NCBI GenBank assembly: GCA_963580455.1
Contig: OY756961.1
Location: 10,831,001-10,895,000, forward strand
DNA from: Euonymus europaeus
Lineage: Eukaryota; Streptophyta; Magnoliopsida; Celastrales; Celastraceae
DNA: 64,000 nt
Direction of reading: 5' to 3'
The notes beneath the pieces are model-generated. The model was given only the letters and a program-made list of their open reading frames with translations, had not been told where the DNA came from and searched no databases. Below, in pieces: positions 11,001-22,886 of this stretch (position 1 is the first letter of the stretch; each line of letters begins with the position of its first letter). The translations under genes were made by a program, and so were the position numbers.

Positions 11001-11524
11001 ATGACAAATGGACAAAACCTTTAAAAGCACCTCCATAGAGAGAGTTGAGCAACTTCAGAACATCAAAGTTGCTCGGTGGACACTTTTTATTGTTCTTCTA
11101 TGTCAAATTTTTTGAGTGTAAGCTTCCTAGATTATTTCGATGCCAAAATCCCAAGTTTCCATGACAAATGGAGAAAACTGTTAAAAGCTCCTTCATAGAG
11201 AGATTTGACCAATTTCGGACCATCAAAGATGCTCGGTGTACACGTTTTATTGTTCTTCTATGTCAAATTTTATGAGTATAAGCTTCCAAGATTATTTCGA
11301 TGCCAAAATACCAACTTTCTATGACAAATGGACAAAACCATTAAAAGCTCTTCCATAGAGAGAGTTGAGCAACTTCGGACAATCAAAGTTACTCGGTGTA
11401 CACTTTTTATTGTTCTTCTACCTCAAATTTTATGAGTGTAAGCTTCTTAGATTATTTCGATGCAAAAACAACAACATTCTATGACAAATGGAAAAAACAG
11501 TTAAAAGCTCCACCATAGAGAGAG
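8004..11524 (+). repeat. HOR copy, 22 monomers (3521 bp)
   Basis: Order H I J K L B D F G C A B/D E C A B D E C A B D. The unit near 9766 starts as B and ends as D (GATGCAAAAACACC, GGAAAAAACAG). This marks a B-to-D exchange point that removed one monomer. Confidence 0.8.
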
Positions 11525-14084
11525 TTGAGCAACTTCGGACTAGCAAAGTTGCTCGGTGTACACTTTTTAATGTTCTTCACTGTCAAATTTTATAAGTATA
11601 ACTTCCTAGATTATTTCGATGCCAAAATCCCAAGTTTCTATGACAAATGGAGAAAACCGTTAAAAGCTCCTTCATAGAGAGAGTTGACCAATTTCGCACC
11701 ATCAAAGATGTTCGGTGTACACGTTTTATTGTTCTTCTATGTAAAATTTTATGAGTATAAGCTTCCAAGATTATTTCGATGCCAAAACACCAACTTTCTA
11801 TGACGAATGGACAAAACCTTTAAAAGCTCCTCCAAGAGAGAGTTGAGCAACTTCGGACAATCAAAATTGCTCGGTGTACACTTTTATTGTTCTTCTATGT
11901 TAAATTTTATGAAAAATGAGCTTCCAGGATTATTTCGATTCCAAAACACCAACTTTCTTTGACAAATGGACAAAACCGTTAAAAGCTCCTCCATAGGAGA
12001 GAGTTGAGAAACTTTGGACTATCAAAGTTGCTCGGTGTACACGTTTTAATGTTCTCCAATGTCAAATTTTATGAGTATAAGCTTCCAAGATTATTTCAAT
12101 GGAAAAAGACCAACATTCTATGACAAATGGACAAAACCTTTAAAAGTTCCTCCATAGAGAGAGTTGAGCAACTTCAAAACATCAAATTTGCTCGGTGGAC
12201 ACTTTTTATTGTTCTTCTATGTCAAATTTTATGAGTGTAAGCTTCCTAGATTATTTCGATGCCAAAATCCCAAGTTTCTATGACAAATGGAGAAAACTGT
12301 TAAAAGCTCCATCATAGAGAGATTTGACCAATTTCGGACCATCAAAGATGCTCGGTGTACACGTTTTATTGTTCTTCTATGTCAAATTTTATGAGTATAA
12401 GCTTCCGAGATTATTTCGATGCCAAAACAACAACTTTCTACGACAAATGGAAAAAACCGTTAAAAGCTCCTCCATAGAGAGAGTTGACCAACTTCGGACA
12501 ATCAAAGTTGCTCGGTGTACACTTTTTATTGTTCTTCTACTTCAAATTTTATGAGTGTAAGTTTCTTAGATTATTTCGATGCAAAAACACCAACTTTCTA
12601 TGACAAATGGAAAAAACAGTTAAAAGCTCCTCAATAGAGAGAGTTGAGCAACTTTAGACAATCAAAATTGCTCGGTGTACACCTTTTATTGTTCTTCTAT
12701 GTTAAATTTTACGAAAATGAGCTCTCAGGATTATTTCGATGCCAAAACACCAACTTTCTATGAAAAATGGACAAAACCGTTAAAAGCTCCTTCATAAAGA
12801 GAGTTGAGCAACTTCGGACAATCAAAATTGCTCGGTGTACACTTTTTTTTGTTCTTCTATGTTAAATTTTACGAAAAATGAGCTTCTAGGATTATTTCGA
12901 TGCCAAAACACCAACTTTCTTTGACAAATGGACAAAACCGTTAAAAGCTCCTCCATAGAGAGAGTTGAGCAACTTTGGACTATCAAAGTTGCTCGGTGTA
13001 CACTTTTTATTGTTCTTCTATGTCAAATTTTATGAGTATAAGCTTCCAAGATTATTTCGATGGCAAAATACCAACATTCTATGACAAATGGACAAAACCT
13101 TTAAAAGCTCCTCCATAGAGAGAGTTGAGCAACTTCAGAACATCAAAGTTGCTCGGTAGACACTTTTTATTGTTCTTCTATGTCAAATTTTATGAGTGTA
13201 AGCTTCCTAGATTATTTCGATGGCAAAAGACCAACATTCTATGACAAATGGACAAAACCGTTAAAAGCTCCTCCATAGAGAGAGTTGAGCAACTTAGGAC
13301 AATCAAAGTTGCTCGGTGTACACTTTTTATTGTTCTTCTATGTCAAATTTTATGAGTATAAGCTTCCAGGATTATTTCGATACCAAAACACCAACTTTCT
13401 TTGACAAATGGACAAAACCGTTAAAAGCTCCTCCATAGAGAGAGTTGAGCAACTTTGGACTATCAAAGTTGCTCGGTGTACACTTTTTAATGTTCTTTTA
13501 TGTCAAATTTTATGAGTATAAGCTTCCAAGATTATTTCGATGGCAAAAGACCAACATTCTATGACAAATGGACAAAACCTTTAAAAGCTCCTCCATAGAG
13601 AGAGTTGAGCAACTTCAGAACATCAAAGTTGCTCGGTGGACACTTTTTATTGTTCTTCTATGTCAAATTTTTTGAGTGTAAGCTTCCTAGATTATTTCGA
13701 TGCCAAAATCCCAAGTTTCCATGACAAATGGAGAAAACTGTTAAAAGCTTCTTCATAGAGAGATTTGACCAATTTCGGACCATCAAAGATGCTCGGTGTA
13801 CACGTTTTATTGTTCTTCTATGTCAAATTTTATGAGTATAAGCTTCCAAGATTATTTCGATGCCAAAATACCAACTTTCTATGACAAATGGACAAAACCG
13901 TTAAAAGCTCTTCCATAGAGAGAGTTGAGCAACTTCGGACAATCAAAGTTACTCGGTGTACACTTTTTATTGTTCTTCTACTTCAAATTTTATGAGTGTA
14001 AGCTTCTTAGATTATTTCGATGCAAAAACAACAACATTCTATGACAAATGGAAAAAACAGTTAAAAGCTCCACCATAGAGAGAG
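11525..14084 (+). repeat. 16-mer HOR copy 1 (2560 bp)
   Basis: Order H I J K L B D F G C A/C E C A B D. It is a direct tandem partner of 14085-16644 with the same length and order. Differences seen by eye are few: TAGCAAAG against TACCAAAG in H, one lost T at CCAAGAGAG near 11834, and TTGACCAAC near 12485. Confidence 0.88.
13125..13284 (+). repeat. Chimeric A/C monomer
   Basis: Starts as A (CAGAACATC, GGTAGACAC, GTGTAAGCTTCCTAG) and switches after GATTATTTCGATG to C (GGCAAAAGACCAACATTC), then AAACCG. It recurs 2560 bp later near 15685 and again near 18245, so the exchange predates the amplification of this HOR. Confidence 0.8.
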
Positions 14085-16644
14085 TTGAGCAACTTCGGAC
14101 TACCAAAGTTGCTCGGTGTTCACTTTTTAATGTTCTTCTCTGTCAAATTTTATAAGTATAACTTCCTAGATTATTTCGATGCCAAAATCCCAAGTTTCTA
14201 TGACAAATGGAGAAAACCGTTAAAAGCTCCTTCATAGAGAGAGTTGACCAATTTCGCACCATCAAAGATGTTCGGTGTACACGTTTTATTGTTCTTCTAT
14301 GTAAAATTTTATGAGTATAAGCTTCCAAGATTATTTCGATGCCAAAACACCAACTTTCTATGACGAATGGACAAAACCTTTAAAAGCTCCTCCATAGAGA
14401 GAGTTGAGCAACTTCGGACAATCAAAATTGCTCGGTGTACACTTTTATTGTTCTTCTATATTAAATTTTATGAAAAATGAGCTTCCAGGATTATTTCGAT
14501 TCCAAAACACCAACTTTCTTTGACAAATGGACAAAACCGTTAAAAGCTCCTCCATAGGAGAGAGTTGAGAAACTTTGGACTATCAAAGTTGCTCGGTGTA
14601 CACGTTTTAATGTTCTCCAATGTCAAATTTTATGAGTATAAGCTTCCAAGATTATTTCAATGGAAAAAGACCAACATTCTATGACAAATGGACAAAACTT
14701 TAAAAGTTCCTCCATAGAGAGAGTTGAGCAACTTCAAAACATCAAATTTGCTCGGTGGACACTTTTTATTGTTCTTCTATATCAAATTTTATGAGTGTAA
14801 GCTTCCTAGATTATTTCGATGCCAAAATCCCAAGTTTCTATGACAAATGGAGAAAACTGTTAAAAGCTCCATCATAGAGAGATTTGACCAATTTCGGACC
14901 ATCAAAGATGCTCGGTGTACACGTTTTATTGTTCTTCTATGTCAAATTTTATGAGTATAAGCTTCCGAGATTATTTCGATGCCAAAACAACAACTTTCTA
15001 CGACAAATGGAAAAAACCGTTAAAAGCTCCTCCATAGAGAGAGTTGAGCAACTTCGGACAATCAAAGTTGCTCGGTGTACACTTTTTATTGTTCTTCTAC
15101 TTCAAATTTTATGAGTGTAAGTTTCTTAGATTATTTCGATGCAAAAACACCAACTTTCTATGACAAATGGAAAAAACAGTTAAAAGCTCCTCAATAGAGA
15201 GAGTTGAGCAACTTTAGACAATCAAAATTGCTCGGTGTACACCTTTTATTGTTCTTCTATGTTAAATTTTACGAAAATGAGCTCTCAGGATTATTTCGAT
15301 GCCAAAACACCAACTTTCTATGAAAAATGGACAAAACCGTTAAAAGCTCCTTCATAAAGAGAGTTGAGCAACTTCGGACAATCAAAATTGCTCGGTTTAC
15401 ACTTTTTTTTGTTCTTCTATGTTAAATTTTACGAAAAATGAGCTTCTAGGATTATTTCGATGCCAAAACACCAACTTTCTTTGACAAATGGACAAAACCG
15501 TTAAAAGCTCCTCCATAGAGAGAGTTGAGCAACTTTGGACTATCAAAGTTGCCCGGTGTACACTTTTTATTGTTCTTCTATGTCAAATTTTATGAGTATA
15601 AGCTTCCAAGATTATTTCGATGGCAAAATACCAACATTCTATGACAAATGGACAAAACCTTTAAAAGCTCCTCCATAGAGAGAGTTGAGCAACTTCAGAA
15701 CATCAAAGTTGCTCGGTAGACACTTTTTATTGTTCTTCTATGTCAAATTTTATGAGTGTAAGCTTCCTAGATTATTTCGATGGCAAAAGACCAACATTCT
15801 ATGACAAATGGACAAAACCGTTAAAAGCTCCTCCATAGAGAGAGTTGAGCAACTTAGGACAATCAAAGTTGCTCGGTGAACACTTTTTATTGTTCTTCTA
15901 TGTCAAATTTTATGAGTATATGCTTCCAGGATTATTTCGATACCAAAACACCAACTTTCTTTGACAAATGGACAAAACCGTTAAAAGCTCCTCCATAGAG
16001 AGAGTTGAGCAACTTTGGACTATCAAAGTTGCTCGGTGTACACTTTTTAATGTTCTTTTATGTCAAATTTTATGAGTATAAGCTTCCAAGATTATTTCGA
16101 TGGCAAAAGACCAACATTCTATGACAAATGGACAAAACCTTTAAAAGCTCCTCCATAGAGAGAGTTGAGCAACTTCAGAACATCAAAGTTGCTCGGTGGA
16201 CACTTTTTATTGTTCTTCTATGTCAAATTTTTTGAGTGTAAGCTTCCTAGATTATTTCGATGCCAAAATCCCAAGTTTCCATGACAAATGGAGAAAACTG
16301 TTAAAAGCTTCTTCATAGAGAGATTTGACCAATTTCGGACCATCAAAGATGCTCGGTGTACACGTTTTATTGTTCTTCTATGTCAAATTTTATGAGTATA
16401 AGCTTCCAAGATTATTTCGATGCCAAAATACCAACTTTCTATGACAAATGGACAAAACCGTTAAAAGCTCTTCCATAGAGAGAGTTGAGCAACTTCGGAC
16501 AATCAAAGTTACTCGGTGTACACTTTTTATTGTTCTTCTACTTCAAATTTTATGAGTGTAAGCTTCTTAGATTATTTCGATGCAAAAACAACAACTTTCT
16601 TTGACAAATGGAAAAAACAGTTAAAAGCTCCACCATAGAGAGAG
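14085..16644 (+). repeat. 16-mer HOR copy 2 (2560 bp)
   Basis: Same sixteen-monomer order as the copy to its left. A one-base loss in the K unit (AAAACTTTAA near 14697) compensates in length for the different one-base loss in copy 1. The copies therefore match in length for different reasons. Confidence 0.88.
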
Positions 16645-19600
16645 TTGAGCAACTTCGGACTACCCAAGTTGCTAGGTGTACACTTTTTAATGTTCTTCTC
16701 TGTCAAATTTTATAAGTATAACTTCCTAGATTATTTCGATGCCAAAATCCCAAGTTTCTATGACAAATGGAGAAAACCGTTAAAAGCTCCTTCATAGAGA
16801 GAGTTGACCAATTTCGCACCATCAAAGATGTTCGGTGTACACGTTTTATTGTTCTTCTATGTAAAATTTTATGAGTATAAGCTTCCAAGATTATTTCGAT
16901 GCCAAAACACCAACTTTCTATGAAGAATGGACAAAACCGTTAAAAGCTCCTCCATAGAGAGAGTTGAGCAACTTCGGACAATCAAAATTTCTCGGTGTAC
17001 ACTTTTATTGTTCTTCTATGTTAAATTTTATGAAAAATGAGCTTCCAGGATTATTTCGATTCCAAAACACCAACTTTCTTTGACAAATGGACAAAATTGT
17101 TAAAAGCTCCTCCATAGGAGAGAGTTGAGAAACTTTAGACTATCAAAGTTGCTCGGTGTACACGTTTTAATGTTCTCCAATGTCAAATTTTATGAGTATA
17201 AGCTTCCAAGATTATTTCAATGGAAAAAGACCAACATTCTATGACAAATGGACAAAACCTTTAAAAGTTCCTCCATAGAGAGAGTTGAGCAACTTCAAAA
17301 CATCAAATTTGCTCGGTGGACACTTTTTATTGTTCTTCTATGTCAAATTTTATGAGTGTAAGCTTCCTAGATTATTTCGATGCCAAAATCCCAAGTTTCT
17401 ATGACAAATGGAGAAAACTGTTAAAAGCTCCATCATAGAGAGATTTGACCAATTTCGGACCATCAAAGATGCTCGGTGTACACGTTTTATTGTTCTTCTA
17501 TGTCAAATTTTATGAGTATAAGCTTCCGAGATTATTTCGATGCCAAAACAACAACTTTCTATGACAAATGGAAAAAACCGTTAAAAGCTCCTCCATAGAG
17601 AGAGTTGAGCAACTTCGGACAATCAAAGTTGCTCGGTGTACACTTTTTATTGTTCTTCTACTTCAAATTTTATGAGTGTAAGTTTCTTAGATTATTTCGA
17701 TGCAAAAACACCAACTTTCTATGACAAATGGAAAAAATAGTTAAAAGCTCCTCAATAGAGAGAGTTGAGCAACTTTAGAAAATCAAAATTGCTCGGTGTA
17801 CACCTTTTATTGTTCTTCTATGTTAAATTTTACGAAAATGAGCTCTCAGGATTATTTCGATGCCAAAACACCAACTTTCTATGAAAAATGGACAAAACCG
17901 TTAAAAGCTCCTTCATAAAGAGAGTTGAGCAACTTCGGACAATCAAAATTGCTCGGTGTACACTTTTTTTTGTTCTTCTATGTTAAATTTTACGAAAAAT
18001 GAGCTTCTAGGATTATTTCGATGCCAAAACACCAACTTTCTTTGACAAATGGACAAAACCGTTAAAAGCTCCTCCATAGAGAGAGTTGAGCAACTTTGGA
18101 CCATCAAAGTTGCTCGGTGTACACTTTTTATTGTTCTTCTATGTCAAATTTTATGAGTATAAGCTTCCAAGATTATTTCGATGGCAAAATACCAACATTC
18201 TATGAGAAATTGACAAAACCTTTAAAAGCTCCTCCATAGAGAGAGTTGAGCAACTTCAGAACATCAAAGTTGCTCGGTAGACACTTTTTATTGTTCTTCT
18301 ATGTCAAATTTTATGAGTGTAAGCTTCCTAGATTATTTCGATGGCAAAAGACCAACATTCTATGACAAATGGACAAAACCGTTAAAAGCTCCTCCATAGA
18401 GAGAGTTGAGCAACTTCGGACAATCAAAGTTGCTCGGTGTACACTTTTTATTGTTCTTCTATGTCAAATTTTATGAGTATAAGCTTCCAGGATTATTTCG
18501 ATACCAAAACACCAAATTTCTTTGACAAATGGACAAAACCGTTAAAAGCTCCTCCATAGAGAGAGTTGAGCAACTTTGGACTATCAAAGTTGCTCGGTGT
18601 ACACTTTTTAATGTTCTTTTATGTCAAATTTTATGAGTATAAGCTTCCAAGATTATTTCGATGGCAAAAGACCAACATTCTATGACAAATGGACAAAACC
18701 TTTAAAAGCTCCTCCATAGAGAGAGTTGAGCAACTTCAGAACATCAAAGTTGCTCGGTGGACACTTTTTATTGTTCTTCTATGTCAAATTTTATGAGTAT
18801 AAGCTTCCAAGATTATTTCGATGCCAAAACACCAACTTTCTATGACAAATTGACAAAACCGTTAAAAGCTCCTCCATAGAGAGATTTGAGCAACTTCGGA
18901 CAATCAAAGTTGCTCGGTGTACACTTTTTATTGTTCTTCTACATAAAGTTTTATGAGTGTAAGCTTCTTAGATTATTTCGATGCAAAAACACCAACTTTC
19001 TATGACAAATGGAAAAAACAGTTAAAAGCTCCTCCATAGAGGGAGTTGAGCAACTTCGGACAATCAAAGTTGCTCGGTGTACACTTTTTATTGTTCTTCT
19101 ATGTTAAATTTTACGAAAATGAGCTTCCAGGATTATTTCGATACCAAAACACCAACTTTCTTTGACAAATGGACAAAACCGTTAAAAGCTCGTCCATAGA
19201 GAGAGTTGAGCAACTTTGGACTATCAAAGTTGCTCGGTGTACACTTTTTAATGTTCTTTTATGTCAAATTTTATAAGTATAAGCTTCCAAGATTATTTCG
19301 ATGGCAAAAGACCAACATTCTATGACAAATGGACAGAACCTTTAAAAGCTCCTCCATAGAGAGAGTTGAGCAACTTCAGAATATCAAAGTTGCTCGGTGG
19401 ACACTTTTTATTGTTCTTCTATGTCAAATTTTATGAGTGTAAGCTTCCTAGATTATTTCGATGCCAAAATCCCAAGTTTCCATGACAAATGGAGAAAACT
19501 GTTAAAAGCTTCTTCATAGAGAGATTTGACCAATTTCGGACCATCAAAGATGCTCGGTGTACACGTTTTATTGTTCATCTATGTCAAATTTTATGAGTAT

Positions 19601-19845
19601 AAGCTTCCAAGATTATTTCGATGCCAAAACACCAACTTTCTATGACAAATGGACAAAACCGTTAAAAGCTCTTCCATAGAGAGAGTTGAGCAACTTCGGA
19701 CAATCAAAGTTGCTCGGTGTACACTTTTTTTTGTTCTTCTACTTCAAATTTTATGAGTGTAAGCTTCTTAGATTATTTCGATGCAAAAACAACAACTTTC
19801 TATGACAAATGGAAAAAACAGTTAAAAACTCCACCATAGAGATAG
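16645..19845 (+). repeat. HOR copy, 20 monomers (3201 bp)
   Basis: Order H I J K L B D F G C A/C E C A/B D E C A B D. The first thirteen monomers match the two 16-mers. The unit near 18726 starts as A and ends as B, and an extra D E C A segment follows. The D unit near 18886 has the unusual ACATAAAGTTTTATG. Confidence 0.8.
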
Positions 19846-22800
19846 TTGAGCAACTTCGGACTACCGAAGTTGCTCGGTGTACACTTTTTAATGTTCTTCT
19901 CTGTCAAATTTTATGAGTATAACTTCCTAGATTATTTCGTTGCCAAAATCCCAAGTTTCTATGACAAATGGAGAAAACCGTTAAAAGCTCCTTCATAGAG
20001 AGAGTTGACCAATTTCGGACCATCAAAGATGTTCGGTGTACACGTTTTATTGTTCTTCTATGTAAAATTCTATGAGTATAGGCTTCCAAGATTATTTCGA
20101 TGCCAAAACACCAACTTTCTATGACGAATGGACAAAACCTTTAAAAGCTCCTCCATAGAGAGAGTTGAGCAACTTCGGACAATCAAAATTGCTCGGTGTA
20201 CACTTTTATTGTTCTTCTATGTTAAATTTTACGAAAAATGAGCTTCCAGGATTATTTCGATTCCAAAACACCAACTTTCTTTGACAAATGGACAAAACCG
20301 TTAAAAGCTCCTCCATAGGAGAGAGTTGAGAAACTTTGGACTATCAAAGTTGCTCGGTGTACACGTTTTAATGTTCTCCAATGTCAAATTTTATGAGTAT
20401 AAGCTTCCAAGATTATTTCAATGGAAAAAGACCAACATTCTATGACAAATGGACAAAACCTTTAAAAGCTCCTCCATAGAGAGAGTTGAGCAACTTCAGA
20501 ACATCAAATTTGCTCGGTGGACACTTTTTATTGTTCTTCTATGTCAAATTTTATGAGTGTAAGCTTCCTAGATTATTTCGATGCCAAAATCCGAAGTTTC
20601 TATGACAAATGGAGAAAACTGTTAAAAGCTCCTTCATAGAGAGATTTGACCAATTTCGGACCATCAAAGATGCTCGGTGTACACGTTTTATTGTTCTTCT
20701 ATGTCAAATTTTATGAGTATAAGCTTCCAAGATTATTTCGATGCCAAAACACCAACTTTCTATGACAAATTGAAAAAACCGTTAAAAGCTCCTCCATAGA
20801 GAGAGTTGAGCAACTTCGGACAATCAAAGTTGCTCGGTGTACACTTTTTATTGTTCTTCTACTTCAAATTTTATGAGTGTAAGCTTCTTAGATTATTTCG
20901 ATGCAAAAACAACAACTTTCTATGACAAATGGAAAAAATAGTTAAAAGCTCCTCAATAGAGAGAGTTGAGCAACTTCAGACAATCAAAATTGCTCGGTGT
21001 ACACCTTTTATTGTTCTTCTATGTTAAATTTTACGAAAATGAGCCCTCAGGATTATTTCGATGCCAAAACACCAACTTTCTATGAAAAATGGACAAAACC
21101 GTTAAAAGCTCCTTCATAAAGAGAGTTGAGCAACTTCGGACAATCAAAATTGCTCGGTGTACACTTTTTATTGTTCTTCTATGTTAAATTTTACAAAAAA
21201 TGAGCTTCTAGGATTATTTCGATGCCAAAACACCAACTTTCTTTGACAAATGGACAAAACCGTTAAAAGCTCCTCCATAGAGAGAGTTGAGCAACTTTGG
21301 ACTATCAAAGTTGCTCGGTGTACACTTTTTAATGTTCTTCTATGTCAAATTTTATGTCTATAAGCTTCCAAGATTATTTCGATGGCAAAATACCAACATT
21401 CTATGACAAATGGACAAAACCTTTAAAAGCTCCTCCATAGAGAGAGTTGAGCAACTTCAGAACATCAAAGTTGCTCGGTAGACACTTTTTATTGTTCTTC
21501 TATGTCGAATTTTATGAGTGTAAGCTTCCTAGATTATTTCGATACCAAAATCCCAAGTTTCCATGTCCAATGGAGAAAACTGTTAAAAGCTCCTTCATAG
21601 AGAGATTTGACCAATTTTGGACCATCAAAGATGCTCGGTGTACACGTTTTATTGTTCTTCTATGTCAAATTTTATGAGTATAAGCTTCCAAGATTATTTC
21701 GATGCCAAAACATCAACTTTCTATGACAAATGGACAAAACCGTTAAAAGCTCCTCCATAGAGAGATTTGAGCAACTTCGGACAATCAAAGTTGCTCGGTG
21801 TACACTTTTTATTGTTCTTCTACTTCAAATTTTATGAGTGTAAGCTTCTTAGATTATTTCGATGCAAAAACACCAACTTTCTATGACAAATGGAAAAAAC
21901 AGTTAAAAGCTCCTCCATAGAGAGAGTTGAGCAACTTCGGACAAACAAAGTTGCTCGGTGTACACTTTTTATTGTTCTTCTATGTTAAATTTTACGAAAA
22001 TGAGCTTTCAGGATTATTTCGATGGCAAAAGACCAACATTCTATGACAAATAGACAGAACCTTTAAAAGCTCCTCCATAGAGAGAGTTGAGCAACTTCAG
22101 AACATCAAAGTTGCTCGGTGGACTCTTTTTATTGTTCTTCTATGTCAAATTTTATGAGTGTAAGCTTCCTAGATTATTTCGATGCAAAAATCCCAAGTTT
22201 CCATGACAAATGGAGAAAACTGTTAAAAGCTCCTTCATAGAGAGATTTGACCAATTTCGGACCATCAAAGATGCTCGGTGTACACGTTTTATTGTTCTTC
22301 TATGTCAAATTTTATGTCTATAAGCTTCCAAGATTATTTCGATGGCAAAATACCAACATTCTACGACAAATGGACAAAACCTTTAAAAGCTCCTCCATAG
22401 AGAGAGTTGAGCAACTTCAGAACATCAAAGTTGCTCGGTAGACACTTTTTATTGTTCTTCTATGTCGAATTTTATGAGTGTAAGCTTCCTAGATTATTTC
22501 GATACCAAAATCCCAAGTTTCCATGTCCAATGGAGAAAACTGTTAAAAGCTCCTTCATAGAGAGATTTGACCAATTTTGGACCATCAAAGATGCTCGGTG
22601 TACACGTTTTATTGTTCTTCTATGTCAAATTTTATGAGTATAAGCTTCCAAGATTATTTCGATGCCAAAACACCAACTTTCTATGACAAATGGACAAAAC
22701 CGTTAAAAGCTCCTCCATAGAGAGAGTTGAGCAACTTCGGACAATCAAAGTTACTCGGTGTACACTTTTTATTGTTCTTCTACTTCAAATTTTATGAGTG

Positions 22801-22886
22801 TAAGCTTCTTAGATTATTTCGATGCAAAAACACAAATTTTCTATGACAAATGGAAAAAACAGTTAAAAGCTCCACCATAGAGAGAG
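19846..22886 (+). repeat. HOR copy, 19 monomers (3041 bp)
   Basis: Order H I J K L B D F G C A B D E/C A B/C A B D. Two chimeras are visible: E/C near 21928 and B/C at 22247-22406. The A units at 21447 and 22407 share rare states (TGTCGAATTTTATG, GATACCAAAATCCC, CATGTCCAATGG). This indicates a recent 960-bp duplication within this copy. Confidence 0.8.
22247..22406 (+). repeat. Chimeric B/C monomer
   Basis: Starts as B (TTGACCAATTTCGG, GATGCTCGG, CACGTTTTA) and ends as C with ATGTCTATAAGC, GATGGCAAAATACC and CAACATTC. The switch lies near AAATTTTATG. Confidence 0.8.

Noticed and set aside
12324..12554. Recurrent 61-112 codon open frames, such as the 76-codon frames on + and 61-codon frames on - (longest 4709-5047 on -)
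   Set aside because: They repeat with the satellite, start at the repeated TTG on the + strand or within the repeat, and span about 1.5 to 2 monomers. Because 160 is not a multiple of three, each reading frame changes phase in the next monomer and soon meets a stop. No protein family features are visible.
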